A stretch of DNA of 64,000 nucleotides from CBDDBK01 sp965225715 (GTDB taxonomy: Bacteria > Bacteroidota > Bacteroidia > Cytophagales > Flammeovirgaceae), in NCBI GenBank assembly GCA_965225715.1, contig CBDDBK010000004.1:124001-188000 (forward strand). Direction: 5' to 3'. The notes below the pieces were generated by a model. It had not been told where the DNA came from. It ran no database searches and saw nothing but the letters and a program-made list of their open reading frames with translations. Below, piece by piece: positions 55,683 to 62,941 of this stretch (position 1 is its first letter; each line of letters begins with the position of its first letter). The translations under genes were made by a program, and so were the position numbers.

Positions 55683-56441
55683 ATGAAGAAACACAATTAT
55701 TTAACTGCACTATTAATTTTTTTATCATTTTCATGTACTCAAGAAAATGCTGTAGATGCTTGCTTAAATTTCATTTGGGGATATGAAGATAATGAACAAG
55801 GTCCTGATCATTGGAGAAACTGTTTCTTCTATTGCAATGGTGCCAATCAATCACCAATAAATATAACAGGTGTTATTTCTGATACAACACTTCCTCTTTT
55901 AGAAATTGAATATGAAAGTGTTCCTATCAATATAGTTAATAATGGAAGAACATTAGAATTTGAATATGAAAAAGGTAGCCGGATAAAATTAGATGATGAC
56001 TACTATAACCTGATTCAGTTTCATTTTCATACTGAATCAGAGCATACATTAGAAAATAAACGGTTTCCTATGGAAGCACATCTTGTACACAGAAGCGAGC
56101 TAACAGGTTTGTTAGTTGTCATTGGTATTTTATTTGAAGAAAATAATCAAAATGATTTTTTGGAACATTTTTCTTCTAATTTACCTCTTAATGCAGATCA
56201 ATATTTTACATCTGAAGATTTAGTTAATATAGAAGATTTACTGCCGAATTATTTTGAATATTACACTTATCAAGGTTCATTAACAACTCCACCTTGTTCT
56301 CAAATTGCTACATGGATTCTTCTAAAGAACACAGTAGAAGCTTCTGAAGATCAAATTCGTAATATAAGAAATATTATTGGAAATAATTATCGTCCCGTAC
56401 AACCACTTAATGGCAGAATTATTAAAACTTTATCCTTTTGA
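55683..56441 (+). CDS. Alpha-class carbonic anhydrase, lipoprotein
   Basis: A 252-residue zinc enzyme that hydrates carbon dioxide. The N-terminus (MKKHNYLTALLIFLSFSCTQ) is a lipoprotein signal with cysteine at residue 18. Zinc histidines are visible in LIQFHFHTESEH (near residues 117-122) and MEAHLVH (near residue 135); NQSPINI and YQGSLTTPPCSQIATWILLK are family signatures. It should act in the periplasm, anchored in a membrane. Confidence 0.94.
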   Translation: MKKHNYLTALLIFLSFSCTQENAVDACLNFIWGYEDNEQGPDHWRNCFFYCNGANQSPINITGVISDTTLPLLEIEYESVPINIVNNGRTLEFEYEKGSRIKLDDDYYNLIQFHFHTESEHTLENKRFPMEAHLVHRSELTGLLVVIGILFEENNQNDFLEHFSSNLPLNADQYFTSEDLVNIEDLLPNYFEYYTYQGSLTTPPCSQIATWILLKNTVEASEDQIRNIRNIIGNNYRPVQPLNGRIIKTLSF

Positions 56442-56474
56442 AATTAAAACATAAAATATTGATAGCCAATTATT

Positions 56475-56675
56475 TTAGTCTATATCAAAATAATCATCTT
56501 TAGGCATAAAGACTGTCAAAAGAATATAGGCTATAATACCGGGCCAAATACCTGTTGAAACGGTAGCAATAAGAAATAAAATGCGAACTAAAAAAGATGG
56601 CCAGCCTAAATATTTGGCTATACCGGAACAAACACCTGATAGTTGTTTATCAATAGAAGACTTGACGAGTTTCAT
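56475..56675 (-). CDS. PspC domain protein
   Basis: A 66-residue protein consisting of one PspC domain: LSGVCSGIAKYLGWPSFLVR and ILFLIATVSTGIWPGIIAYI, with one to two membrane helices. PspC proteins take part in envelope stress responses in other bacteria. It is divergent from hisH with only 31 bp between starts. Confidence 0.9.
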   Translation of the reverse strand: MKLVKSSIDKQLSGVCSGIAKYLGWPSFLVRILFLIATVSTGIWPGIIAYILLTVFMPKDDYFDID

Positions 56676-56706
56676 GCTGACTTTAATTTAAGTAAGTATT
56701 AGTAAA

Positions 56707-57291
56707 ATGAATATTGTAATTATTAAATATAACGCAGGAAATACTAGATCAGTTACTTGTGCTTTAAATCGTCTAGGGATAAAACCTATAATAACTGATA
56801 ATCTATCACTTATATCTCAGGCAGATAAAGTTATTTTCCCCGGTGTAGGACAAGCAAATTCTGCAATGGAATACTGCCGACAAAAAGGACTCAACGACCT
56901 ACTTCCTAATCTTAAGCAACCCGTTTTAGGAATTTGTTTAGGCTTACAATTATTTTGCCAATATTCTGAAGAGGAAAATACACCTTGTTTAAATATTTTT
57001 GACATAAAAATAAAAAAATTCAAGGTAAATTATAAAATTCCTCAAATTGGCTGGAATAGAATTTTTAATCTAAAAAGTAATTTATTTAAAGGCGTTCAAG
57101 AAAATAACCATGTCTATTTTGTGCATAGTTACTATGCACCCCTTTCACCTTATACCATATCTGAAACAAATTATGGACTAAACTTTAGCAGCGCTTTAAA
57201 AAAAGACAATTTTTATGCTGTTCAGTTCCATCCAGAAAAAAGCAGTTTCCCCGGTCACACAATTATAAAGAATTTTATTGAATATTGCTAA
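56707..57291 (+). CDS. hisH: Imidazole glycerol phosphate synthase subunit HisH
   Basis: A 194-residue class I glutamine amidotransferase that supplies ammonia to HisF. The nucleophile cysteine is in VLGICLGLQLFCQ (near residue 80) and the His-Glu pair in YAVQFHPEKSSFPG (near residue 176). KVIFPGVGQANSAM is also typical. It is an orphan: no hisF, hisA or other histidine gene is in the window. Such solitary copies can also serve amidotransfer in surface polysaccharide synthesis. Confidence 0.93.
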   Translation: MNIVIIKYNAGNTRSVTCALNRLGIKPIITDNLSLISQADKVIFPGVGQANSAMEYCRQKGLNDLLPNLKQPVLGICLGLQLFCQYSEEENTPCLNIFDIKIKKFKVNYKIPQIGWNRIFNLKSNLFKGVQENNHVYFVHSYYAPLSPYTISETNYGLNFSSALKKDNFYAVQFHPEKSSFPGHTIIKNFIEYC

Positions 57292-57578
57292 TTTTTACAT
57301 AAAAAATAATTTAATAGTTATTTAGTCCAATAACACAAATTCAAAATCATGAATATAAAAATTGTAAAATGTAAATTATTAAAAACCTAATATTTAACAA
57401 TTGCTAAAAATTTTTACAATATAGAATCTAATTATAAAAAACTATGCCAAAAAATGACTAAAAATGACATTTTGTCAGTATATAAGGTTATGGCATAAAT
57501 TGTGTTTTTTACTCTTTCCAAATAAAAAGTTGAAACTTTTAAATTGATTTTCAAGGTAAAACTAAATTATTTATACAT

Positions 57579-58166
57579 ATGGAAAAAAAAGTAAAACTAA
57601 ATTATGAGAAAGAAGTAAGATGGGTGCAAAGACTTTCTAATTATCAAGATGCTTTACTTAGGCTAGAAAAGAATATTAAAGTCTTTGAAAAAATTTTGTC
57701 AAACCTGACTGAAAAAGAACGAGATTTATTTGAAATTTATCAAAATTTTGAAGATCATGAACTTAGCCATTCTCAAAAACAGGAAATAGAATCTATAGAA
57801 TATAAGTTAGATTCATTAGAATCAGCTAAGATGTCCATCATAACCTCTTCAAATATTAGTTGGGAATTAGGCTGGAAAGTCATGAAAGATTATATTGAAT
57901 ACTGTGGTCATAAGATAAGAAAAAAAAGAAAAAAAGAAGGTCGTAATGGTGAAGTATCCATTCGTACTATAGAAACTTTTGAAAGCGAATTAAAATTGAT
58001 AGAGCCAACTCAAATGGATTTGTGGAAAAAAATGATAAACAATAGAAATGAAGCATCTCATGAATATATAATAAGTGTTGATAACATAGTTGATGATATC
58101 GTTAATAGATACTTAGACATGTTTTTAAATTTTCAAAAACTCATGATTAGTTTAAAAAAAAAGTAA
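57579..58166 (+). CDS. HEPN-family protein (nucleotidyltransferase partner, HI0074-like)
   Basis: A 195-residue protein. Its second half matches the HI0074/HEPN family: SWELGWKVMKDYIEYCGHKI, then ETFESELKLI and the RNxxxH-type active site in MINNRNEASHEY (R to H spacing of four). HEPN proteins are often RNase toxins neutralised by MNT enzymes that modify them. The N-terminal 100 residues add a coiled coil (LEKNIKVFEKILSNLTEKER). The stop codon directly follows a slippery A AAA AAG (58156-58162) inside nine A, and the MNT frame is open on the other side. Confidence 0.85.
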   Translation: MEKKVKLNYEKEVRWVQRLSNYQDALLRLEKNIKVFEKILSNLTEKERDLFEIYQNFEDHELSHSQKQEIESIEYKLDSLESAKMSIITSSNISWELGWKVMKDYIEYCGHKIRKKRKKEGRNGEVSIRTIETFESELKLIEPTQMDLWKKMINNRNEASHEYIISVDNIVDDIVNRYLDMFLNFQKLMISLKKK

Positions 58167-58237
58167 ACTATGAAACGGAACTAAAACGGATTAGACGCAT
58201 TCAAAAGAAAAATAAGGGTTCTACCTTAAAGTATGGC

Positions 58238-58540
58238 TTGAAGGATAATATTATCAAAGGGATTTGTGATTGCTTCAAAAAGAATAAAAAAATTAACGAA
58301 GTTATTTTATATGGTTCAAGATCAAAAGGACATTATAAGGAAATATCGGATATTGATTTGGTTTTAAAAGGCAAAGATATTAATTGGAAGGATATTTTCG
58401 AAATTAAAAGAAGTTTAAAGGAAAACTTTTCGTTGCCTTATCAAATTGATATAAATATTTTAGACTATATAAAAAATCCAAGTTTGATAGCTCATATTGA
58501 GCGTTCAGGAAAAATATTTTATAAAAAAACCATTGATTGA
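58238..58540 (+). CDS. MNT-type nucleotidyltransferase (HEPN partner)
   Basis: A nucleotidyltransferase of about 100 residues. The catalytic motif is LYGSRSKGHYKEISDIDLVL, with GSRxxG and DxD as in minimal nucleotidyltransferases, and a further acidic residue in YQIDINILDY. MNT enzymes neutralise HEPN toxins by adding AMP to them. No ATG exists; TTG at 58238 is the first possible start, yet the conserved N-terminus (STLKYGLKDN) begins upstream. The same frame is open back to the A9 run at the end of the HEPN gene, so translation may arrive by frameshift as a fused protein. Confidence 0.8.
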   Translation: MKDNIIKGICDCFKKNKKINEVILYGSRSKGHYKEISDIDLVLKGKDINWKDIFEIKRSLKENFSLPYQIDINILDYIKNPSLIAHIERSGKIFYKKTID

Positions 58541-58649
58541 CATTATTTTTTTGTAAAAAGGCTGTTTTTTTTACCTAAAAATATCTGTGTTGACTGGTCA
58601 AATTTTTAACATTATTTATATTTTTTAATTATTAATTATTTTTTAAGAT

Positions 58650-60596
58650 ATGGGAAAAATAATTGGAATAGATTTAGGAACTACTAATTCTTGTGTTGCT
58701 GTTATGGAAGGTAATGAACCAGTTGTCATTGCTAATAGCGAAGGTAAAAGGACAACACCTTCAATTGTAGGATTTTTGAAAGGCGCAAAAGGTGAAAGAA
58801 AGATAGGGGATCCAGCTAAAAGACAATCCATCACAAATCCAAAGAATACTATCAGTTCTATAAAACGTTTCATGGGCAAACGCTACTCAGAGGTAGGGAA
58901 TGAAATAAAAACTGTGACTTATAATCTTGAAAAAGGTGCAAATGATACCCCACGTGTGCGTATCGAAGATCGTTTGTATACACCTCAAGAAATTTCAGCA
59001 ATGGTTTTACAAAAAATGAAACAAACTGCTGAAGATTATTTGGGAACCTCGGTTAATAAAGCTGTTATAACCGTTCCAGCTTATTTTAATGATTCTGAGA
59101 GACAAGCGACTAAAGAAGCCGGAGAAATTGCAGGTTTGACCGTAGAACGTATTGTTAATGAACCAACAGCAGCTTCATTAGCTTATGGCTTAGATAAAAA
59201 AAGTGGAGATATTAAAATTGCTGTTTTTGATCTTGGTGGTGGTACTTTCGATGTTTCTATTTTAGAACTCGGAGATGGTGTTTTTGAAGTAAAATCTACT
59301 AATGGTGATATTCATTTGGGTGGAGATGACTTTGATCAAAAAATTGTAGACTGGTTAGCTGATGAGTTCAAACAAGAATACAGCAACATAGATTTACGCA
59401 AAGATGCTGTTGCGATGCAGCGTTTGAAAGAAGCAGCCGAAAAAGCTAAAATAGAACTTTCCAGCAGTACAAGTACCGAAATCAACTTACCTTATATCAT
59501 GCCTGTTGATGGGATGCCAAAACACTTGGTACGAACATTCACTCGAGCCAAATTTGAACAATTATGTGATGATTTGATCGGACGCATATTAGAGCCTTGT
59601 AAAAAAGCCTTATCTGATGCCAGTTTAAATGCTTCTGAGATAAATGAGGTTATTTTAGTAGGAGGATCTACAAGAATACCAAAGATTCAAGAAGAAGTTG
59701 AAAAACTATTTGATAGAAAACCTTCTAAAGGTGTTAATCCTGACGAAGTTGTAGCACTTGGAGCCGCTATTCAAGGTGCAGTTTTAACAGGTGAAATTAA
59801 GGATGTAATCCTTTTAGATGTTATACCACTTTCTTTAGGTATAGAAACATTAGGTGGCGTATCGACTAAACTTATAGAAGCTAATACAACTATTCCAACT
59901 AAAAAATCCCAAAATTTTTCTACCGCTGCTGATAACCAACCTTCTGTAGAAATACATGTTTTACAAGGTGAACGATCTATGGCTAAAGATAATAAAGCTA
60001 TTGGACGCTTTCATTTAGATGGCATTCCACCAGCATCACGTGGCGTACCTCAAATAGAAGTCACTTTTGATATTGATGCCAACGGTATTTTGAATGTTTC
60101 TGCCAAAGACTTAGGTACCCAAAAAGAGCAGAAAATTCGAATTGAAGCTTCTTCTGGTTTAAGTAAAGAAGAAATTGAAAAAATGAGAAATGAAGCTAAA
60201 GCTAATGAAGCAAGCGATAAAGAAGCTAAGGATAGAATTGAAAAAATTAATACTGCTGATTCTTTAATTTTTACAACTGAAAAACAACTCAAAGAACTTG
60301 GGGATAAGATTTCAGAAACTGATAAAAAAAGCGTAGAAGAAGCCTTGAAAGAACTTAAAGAGGCGCATCAAAAACAAGATATTTCAGCTATTGATGCAGC
60401 TATGGAGGCTTTAAATACAACATGGGGTAAGATTACCCAAGAAATGTATAAAAACCAACAAGGTGCTGAACAAGCAGCAACATCTTCAAATGACGCTCAA
60501 CAAAATCAAACAAATCAAGAGTTTTCTGGAGAAAAACCATCTAACAATGATGATGATGTTACTGATGTACCTTTTGAGGAAGTTAAGGATAAATAA
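58650..60596 (+). CDS. dnaK: Chaperone protein DnaK (Hsp70)
   Basis: A 648-residue Hsp70. ATPase signatures are IGIDLGTTNSCVAVMEG, IAVFDLGGGTFDVSILELGD and VILVGGSTRIPKIQEEVEKL. The linker VILLDVIPLSLGIE leads to the substrate domain, and the C-terminus ends DDDVTDVPFEEVKDK. Complete and typical. grpE and dnaJ are not adjacent. A hairpin terminator follows at 60616-60642. Confidence 0.98.
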   Translation: MGKIIGIDLGTTNSCVAVMEGNEPVVIANSEGKRTTPSIVGFLKGAKGERKIGDPAKRQSITNPKNTISSIKRFMGKRYSEVGNEIKTVTYNLEKGANDTPRVRIEDRLYTPQEISAMVLQKMKQTAEDYLGTSVNKAVITVPAYFNDSERQATKEAGEIAGLTVERIVNEPTAASLAYGLDKKSGDIKIAVFDLGGGTFDVSILELGDGVFEVKSTNGDIHLGGDDFDQKIVDWLADEFKQEYSNIDLRKDAVAMQRLKEAAEKAKIELSSSTSTEINLPYIMPVDGMPKHLVRTFTRAKFEQLCDDLIGRILEPCKKALSDASLNASEINEVILVGGSTRIPKIQEEVEKLFDRKPSKGVNPDEVVALGAAIQGAVLTGEIKDVILLDVIPLSLGIETLGGVSTKLIEANTTIPTKKSQNFSTAADNQPSVEIHVLQGERSMAKDNKAIGRFHLDGIPPASRGVPQIEVTFDIDANGILNVSAKDLGTQKEQKIRIEASSGLSKEEIEKMRNEAKANEASDKEAKDRIEKINTADSLIFTTEKQLKELGDKISETDKKSVEEALKELKEAHQKQDISAIDAAMEALNTTWGKITQEMYKNQQGAEQAATSSNDAQQNQTNQEFSGEKPSNNDDDVTDVPFEEVKDK

Positions 60597-60615
60597 TAAG
60601 CCTAATTTTAAAATT

Positions 60616-60642
60616 GCTGACAGGTTTTTGAAGCCTGTCAGC
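60616..60642 (+). terminator. Hairpin terminator of dnaK
   Basis: GCTGACAGG and CCTGTCAGC form a perfect nine-base stem with a nine-base loop, 20 bp after the dnaK stop. The same stem occurs at 62076-62103. Confidence 0.75.
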
Positions 60643-60659
60643 TTTAAATTATCTAAGCT

Positions 60660-60715
60660 AAGCATTTGGTTTTGAGAATAATTTTTTGCAAATAAAATAG
60701 TTTTGCTATTTTGGG
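60660..60715 (+). repeat. Dispersed repeat, 3' part only
   Basis: CATTTGGTTTTGAGAATAAT and GCAAATAAAATAGTTTTGCTA match the second half of the A/B-type repeats. Confidence 0.45.
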
Positions 60716-60754
60716 GAGTTTAAAGATGTCTTAAAATCTTAAAATTATTTTGAT

Positions 60755-60961
60755 ATGAAGCTATTATTAGATGTAAAAGACGAGAAAGTCCCTTTTGTGT
60801 TAGAAGTCCTCAAAAATTTCAAATTTGTTAAGACAAAAGAACTAAGTCCACATAAGGCAGATGTCTTAGAGAGTATTAAAGAAGCGGTGGAAGAAATGAA
60901 ACTTATAAAATTTGGAAAATTGAAATCTCGACCTGTTGAAGAACTAATTAATGAGTTATAA
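60755..60961 (+). CDS. Antitoxin-like protein of a type II toxin-antitoxin module
   Basis: A 68-residue protein of the short antitoxin type: MKLLLDVKDEKVPFVLEVLK, a central FKFVK, and a C-terminal ESIKEAVEEMKLIKFGKLKS with RPVEELINEL that would contact the toxin. Its last codons overlap a start (ATGAGTTATAAA at 60951) for a RelE-type toxin, the usual layout of such operons. The toxin itself is broken (see next entries). Confidence 0.75.
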   Translation: MKLLLDVKDEKVPFVLEVLKNFKFVKTKELSPHKADVLESIKEAVEEMKLIKFGKLKSRPVEELINEL

Positions 60962-61004
60962 AATTGATACGATTACTCATTTTGATAAGTAATTAAACTC
61001 AAAA
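60951..61004 (+). pseudogene. RelE-type toxin remnant, 5' part
   Basis: Starts ATGAGTTATAAAATTGATAC (MSYKIDTITHFDK), overlapping the antitoxin gene by 11 bases, then hits TAA at codon 14 (60990-60992). The following codons LNSKT would suit the toxin, so TAA may derive from CAA. After about 61005 the sequence becomes a Uma2 fragment. The 3' part lies at 61847-62014. Confidence 0.6.
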
Positions 61005-61005
61005 A

Positions 61006-61144
61006 CATTGATATTTCTTGATGCCTATAACTTGGCGCTGCCATCTTATAAACTTTGCCTTTAATCAGCTCTACCCGCTCTTCCAAGTTATATAGTCCGA
61101 ATAGGTATATAATTTGTTTAAATTCAATTGGTTAAAATTTTTTA
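61006..61144 (-). pseudogene. Uma2 gene fragment (N-terminal third)
   Basis: Almost identical to 61605-61749, the first 48 codons or so of the adjacent Uma2 gene. It has a seven-base deletion between AAG direct repeats (codon region WKFEER) and breaks off after HQEIS. Its start codon lies within the 3' end of the intact copy, which shows a former tandem duplication. Confidence 0.8.
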
Positions 61145-61749
61145 TCTCCATTTTTTTTATCTCCATTTTTTTTATCAAATAAATTTTTCAAATCAAATTC
61201 CAAGCCTTCAAAAGTAACCGATTGTATACTATCATCTTCGGTAAATGGCTTTAAACCAATGTATTTGCCTTCTTCATTCAAAATATAAACAAAAACGATT
61301 TTTTCGTTTGGCTGAATAACCCAATATTCTTTTACGCCAGCCTCTTGATAAATTTGAAACTTGTCTTTAAGGTCTCGTTTTGAATTACTTAACGAAACAA
61401 TTTCTATCACCAAATCAGGCGCATCAATAGCTCCCCGCTTGTCTGTTTTGCTTTCATCACAAATGATACACAAATCAGGCTGTACAACCGTATAGGCTTT
61501 ATTGCCTTTAGGAATGGGCAAACGAACATCAAAAGGCGCCGCAAAAACTTTGCACGGCTTATTTTTAAGATAATCATAAAAAATATAGTGCAAGTTGCTT
61601 GATATTTCTTGATGCCTATAACTTGGCGACGCCATCTTATAAACTTTGCCTTTAATCAACTCTACCCGCTCTTCAAACTTCCAAGTTATATAGTCCGAAT
61701 AGGTATACAACTTGTTTAAATTCAATTGGTTAAAATTTTTTATCTCCAT
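61132..61749 (-). CDS. Uma2 family protein
   Basis: A 205-residue Uma2 protein starting MEIKNFNQLNLNKLYTYSDY. The frame stays open to 61902, but that extension runs through a dispersed repeat and is not credible. The core reads APDLVIEIVSLSNSKRDLKD near residue 120, with SL in place of the usual SP. The C-terminus DKKNGDKKNGDKKF derives from the overlapped start of the neighbouring Uma2 fragment. It is most like the gene at 20222. Confidence 0.85.
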   Translation of the reverse strand: MEIKNFNQLNLNKLYTYSDYITWKFEERVELIKGKVYKMASPSYRHQEISSNLHYIFYDYLKNKPCKVFAAPFDVRLPIPKGNKAYTVVQPDLCIICDESKTDKRGAIDAPDLVIEIVSLSNSKRDLKDKFQIYQEAGVKEYWVIQPNEKIVFVYILNEEGKYIGLKPFTEDDSIQSVTFEGLEFDLKNLFDKKNGDKKNGDKKF

Positions 61750-61763
61750 TTTTTTTGCTTTTA

Positions 61764-61846
61764 CAGTCATGTTAATTGAAAAAAAGATTTTAGGAGGTTT
61801 AATTCGTTGATTTTGAAAACGTCCGTTTCCAAAAGTAAAATAGCAT
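61764..61846 (+). repeat. Dispersed repeat, B type
   Basis: CAGTCATGTTAATTGAAAAAAAG at the start, GAAAACGTCCGTTTCC near the middle and AAAATAGCAT at the truncated end. Closest to copy 1 (2-92). It lies between the Uma2 gene and the toxin remnant. Confidence 0.75.
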
Positions 61847-62014
61847 GGACATAAGTCCAAAGGAAAAGGCAAGTCAGGCGGTGCAAGAGTTATTTTACAC
61901 ACAGTTATTCATGATGAAAAGGTATATTTTTTAAGCATTTATGATAAATCAGAATTGGAAAATGTAAGCAATAAAAATATAAGCCAACTATTAGCCCAAA
62001 TTCCAAATGATTAA
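61847..62014 (+). pseudogene. RelE-type toxin remnant, 3' part
   Basis: Without a start codon, the frame reads KSKGKGKSGGARVILHTVIH and DEKVYFLSIYDKSELENVSN, then KNISQLLAQIPND. The GKGKSGGARVI and LSIYDKSE pieces are the typical C-terminal half of RelE/HigB-type toxins. It is cut at the 5' side by the dispersed repeat. Together with the 5' remnant about 30 residues are missing. Confidence 0.75.
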
Positions 62015-62075
62015 AATATTAGGGCAATATAAATGCCACTTTTATCTAGGAAAGGAAACAGTTGTTTTCAAAATT

Positions 62076-62103
62076 GCTGACAGGTTTTAAAAATCCTGTC
62101 AGC
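62076..62103 (-). terminator. Hairpin terminator between sodB and the toxin remnant
   Basis: GCTGACAGG and CCTGTCAGC form a nine-base stem with a ten-base loop, 33 bp past the superoxide dismutase stop. On the plus strand TCTTTTT follows the stem, so it may also end transcription from the left. Confidence 0.7.
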
Positions 62104-62135
62104 TCTTTTTATTGCTGTATAAAGCAATGGACTTT

Positions 62136-62870
62136 CTAACTTATAAGATCATTTAAACGCTTTGAAACCGCTTCCCAATTAATTACATTCATAAAAGCAT
62201 TAACATAATCACCTCTTTTATTTTGGTAGTTAAGATAATAAGCATGTTCCCAAACATCAATAACTAGTATAGGAATGCTTACCCATTGAGTTAAATTATG
62301 ATGTTTTTCGGCTTGTAAAATCACCAGTTTATCAGCTGGTTTTTGATAAGCTAAAATACCCCAACCGGAACCTTCAACAGACTTGGAAGCTGAAAAAAAG
62401 TACTTTTTAAAATTTTCAAAAGAACCAAAACTGTCATCTATATATTTATTCAGTTTTTTACTTCTTTTACCTTGATTTGGTCCCATAATATTCCAAAAAA
62501 TAGTATGTAAAAAATGCCCTGAACCGTGAAAAGCTAATTCTCTTTCCCAATGCTTAATCAAGCTAAAGTCATTTGTCTCTATAGCTTCTTTGACCTTTTT
62601 AGTCGCTTTATTTAAGCCTTTGACATAACCGTTATGATGCTTGTCATGATGAAGCCGCATAGTTTGTTCGTCTATATAAGGCTCTAAGGCTTTATAATCA
62701 TAAGCTAAAGGCGGAAGAGTATATTCTCCGGCTGCATTCAAAGTAAATTCCTTTTGTAGACCATTGGTCTTTAAAATAGGATTAGCAAAAATTTCAGGCT
62801 TAGCAGCTAAAGTACCTAAACCTGCTACTAAACTTGTTTTTAAAAAAGTTCTTTTATTCATAATGCTCAT
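62136..62870 (-). CDS. sodB: Superoxide dismutase (Fe/Mn type), exported
   Basis: A Fe/Mn superoxide dismutase of up to 244 residues. The second start (MNKRTFLKTSLVAGLGTLAA) begins a Tat-like signal with KRTFLK instead of RRxFLK. Metal ligands are in MRLHHDKHHNGYVKGLNKA (near residue 80), HGSGHFLHTIFW (near residue 122) and DVWEHAYYLNYQNKRGDYV (near residue 210). WGILAY and the ERELAFHGSGH region are normal. It should remove superoxide outside the cytoplasm. Confidence 0.94.
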   Translation of the reverse strand: MSIMNKRTFLKTSLVAGLGTLAAKPEIFANPILKTNGLQKEFTLNAAGEYTLPPLAYDYKALEPYIDEQTMRLHHDKHHNGYVKGLNKATKKVKEAIETNDFSLIKHWERELAFHGSGHFLHTIFWNIMGPNQGKRSKKLNKYIDDSFGSFENFKKYFFSASKSVEGSGWGILAYQKPADKLVILQAEKHHNLTQWVSIPILVIDVWEHAYYLNYQNKRGDYVNAFMNVINWEAVSKRLNDLIS

Positions 62871-62941
62871 GATTAAATTTAACTATTTTAATATATAACT
62901 CAAAATCATAAAAATGTAAAAAATAAATAATATAAAGTTCT

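Noticed and set aside
61750..61902. N-terminal extension of the Uma2 protein up to 61902
   Set aside because: The extra 51 codons translate a dispersed repeat and the complement of the toxin remnant; the family start is at 61749.
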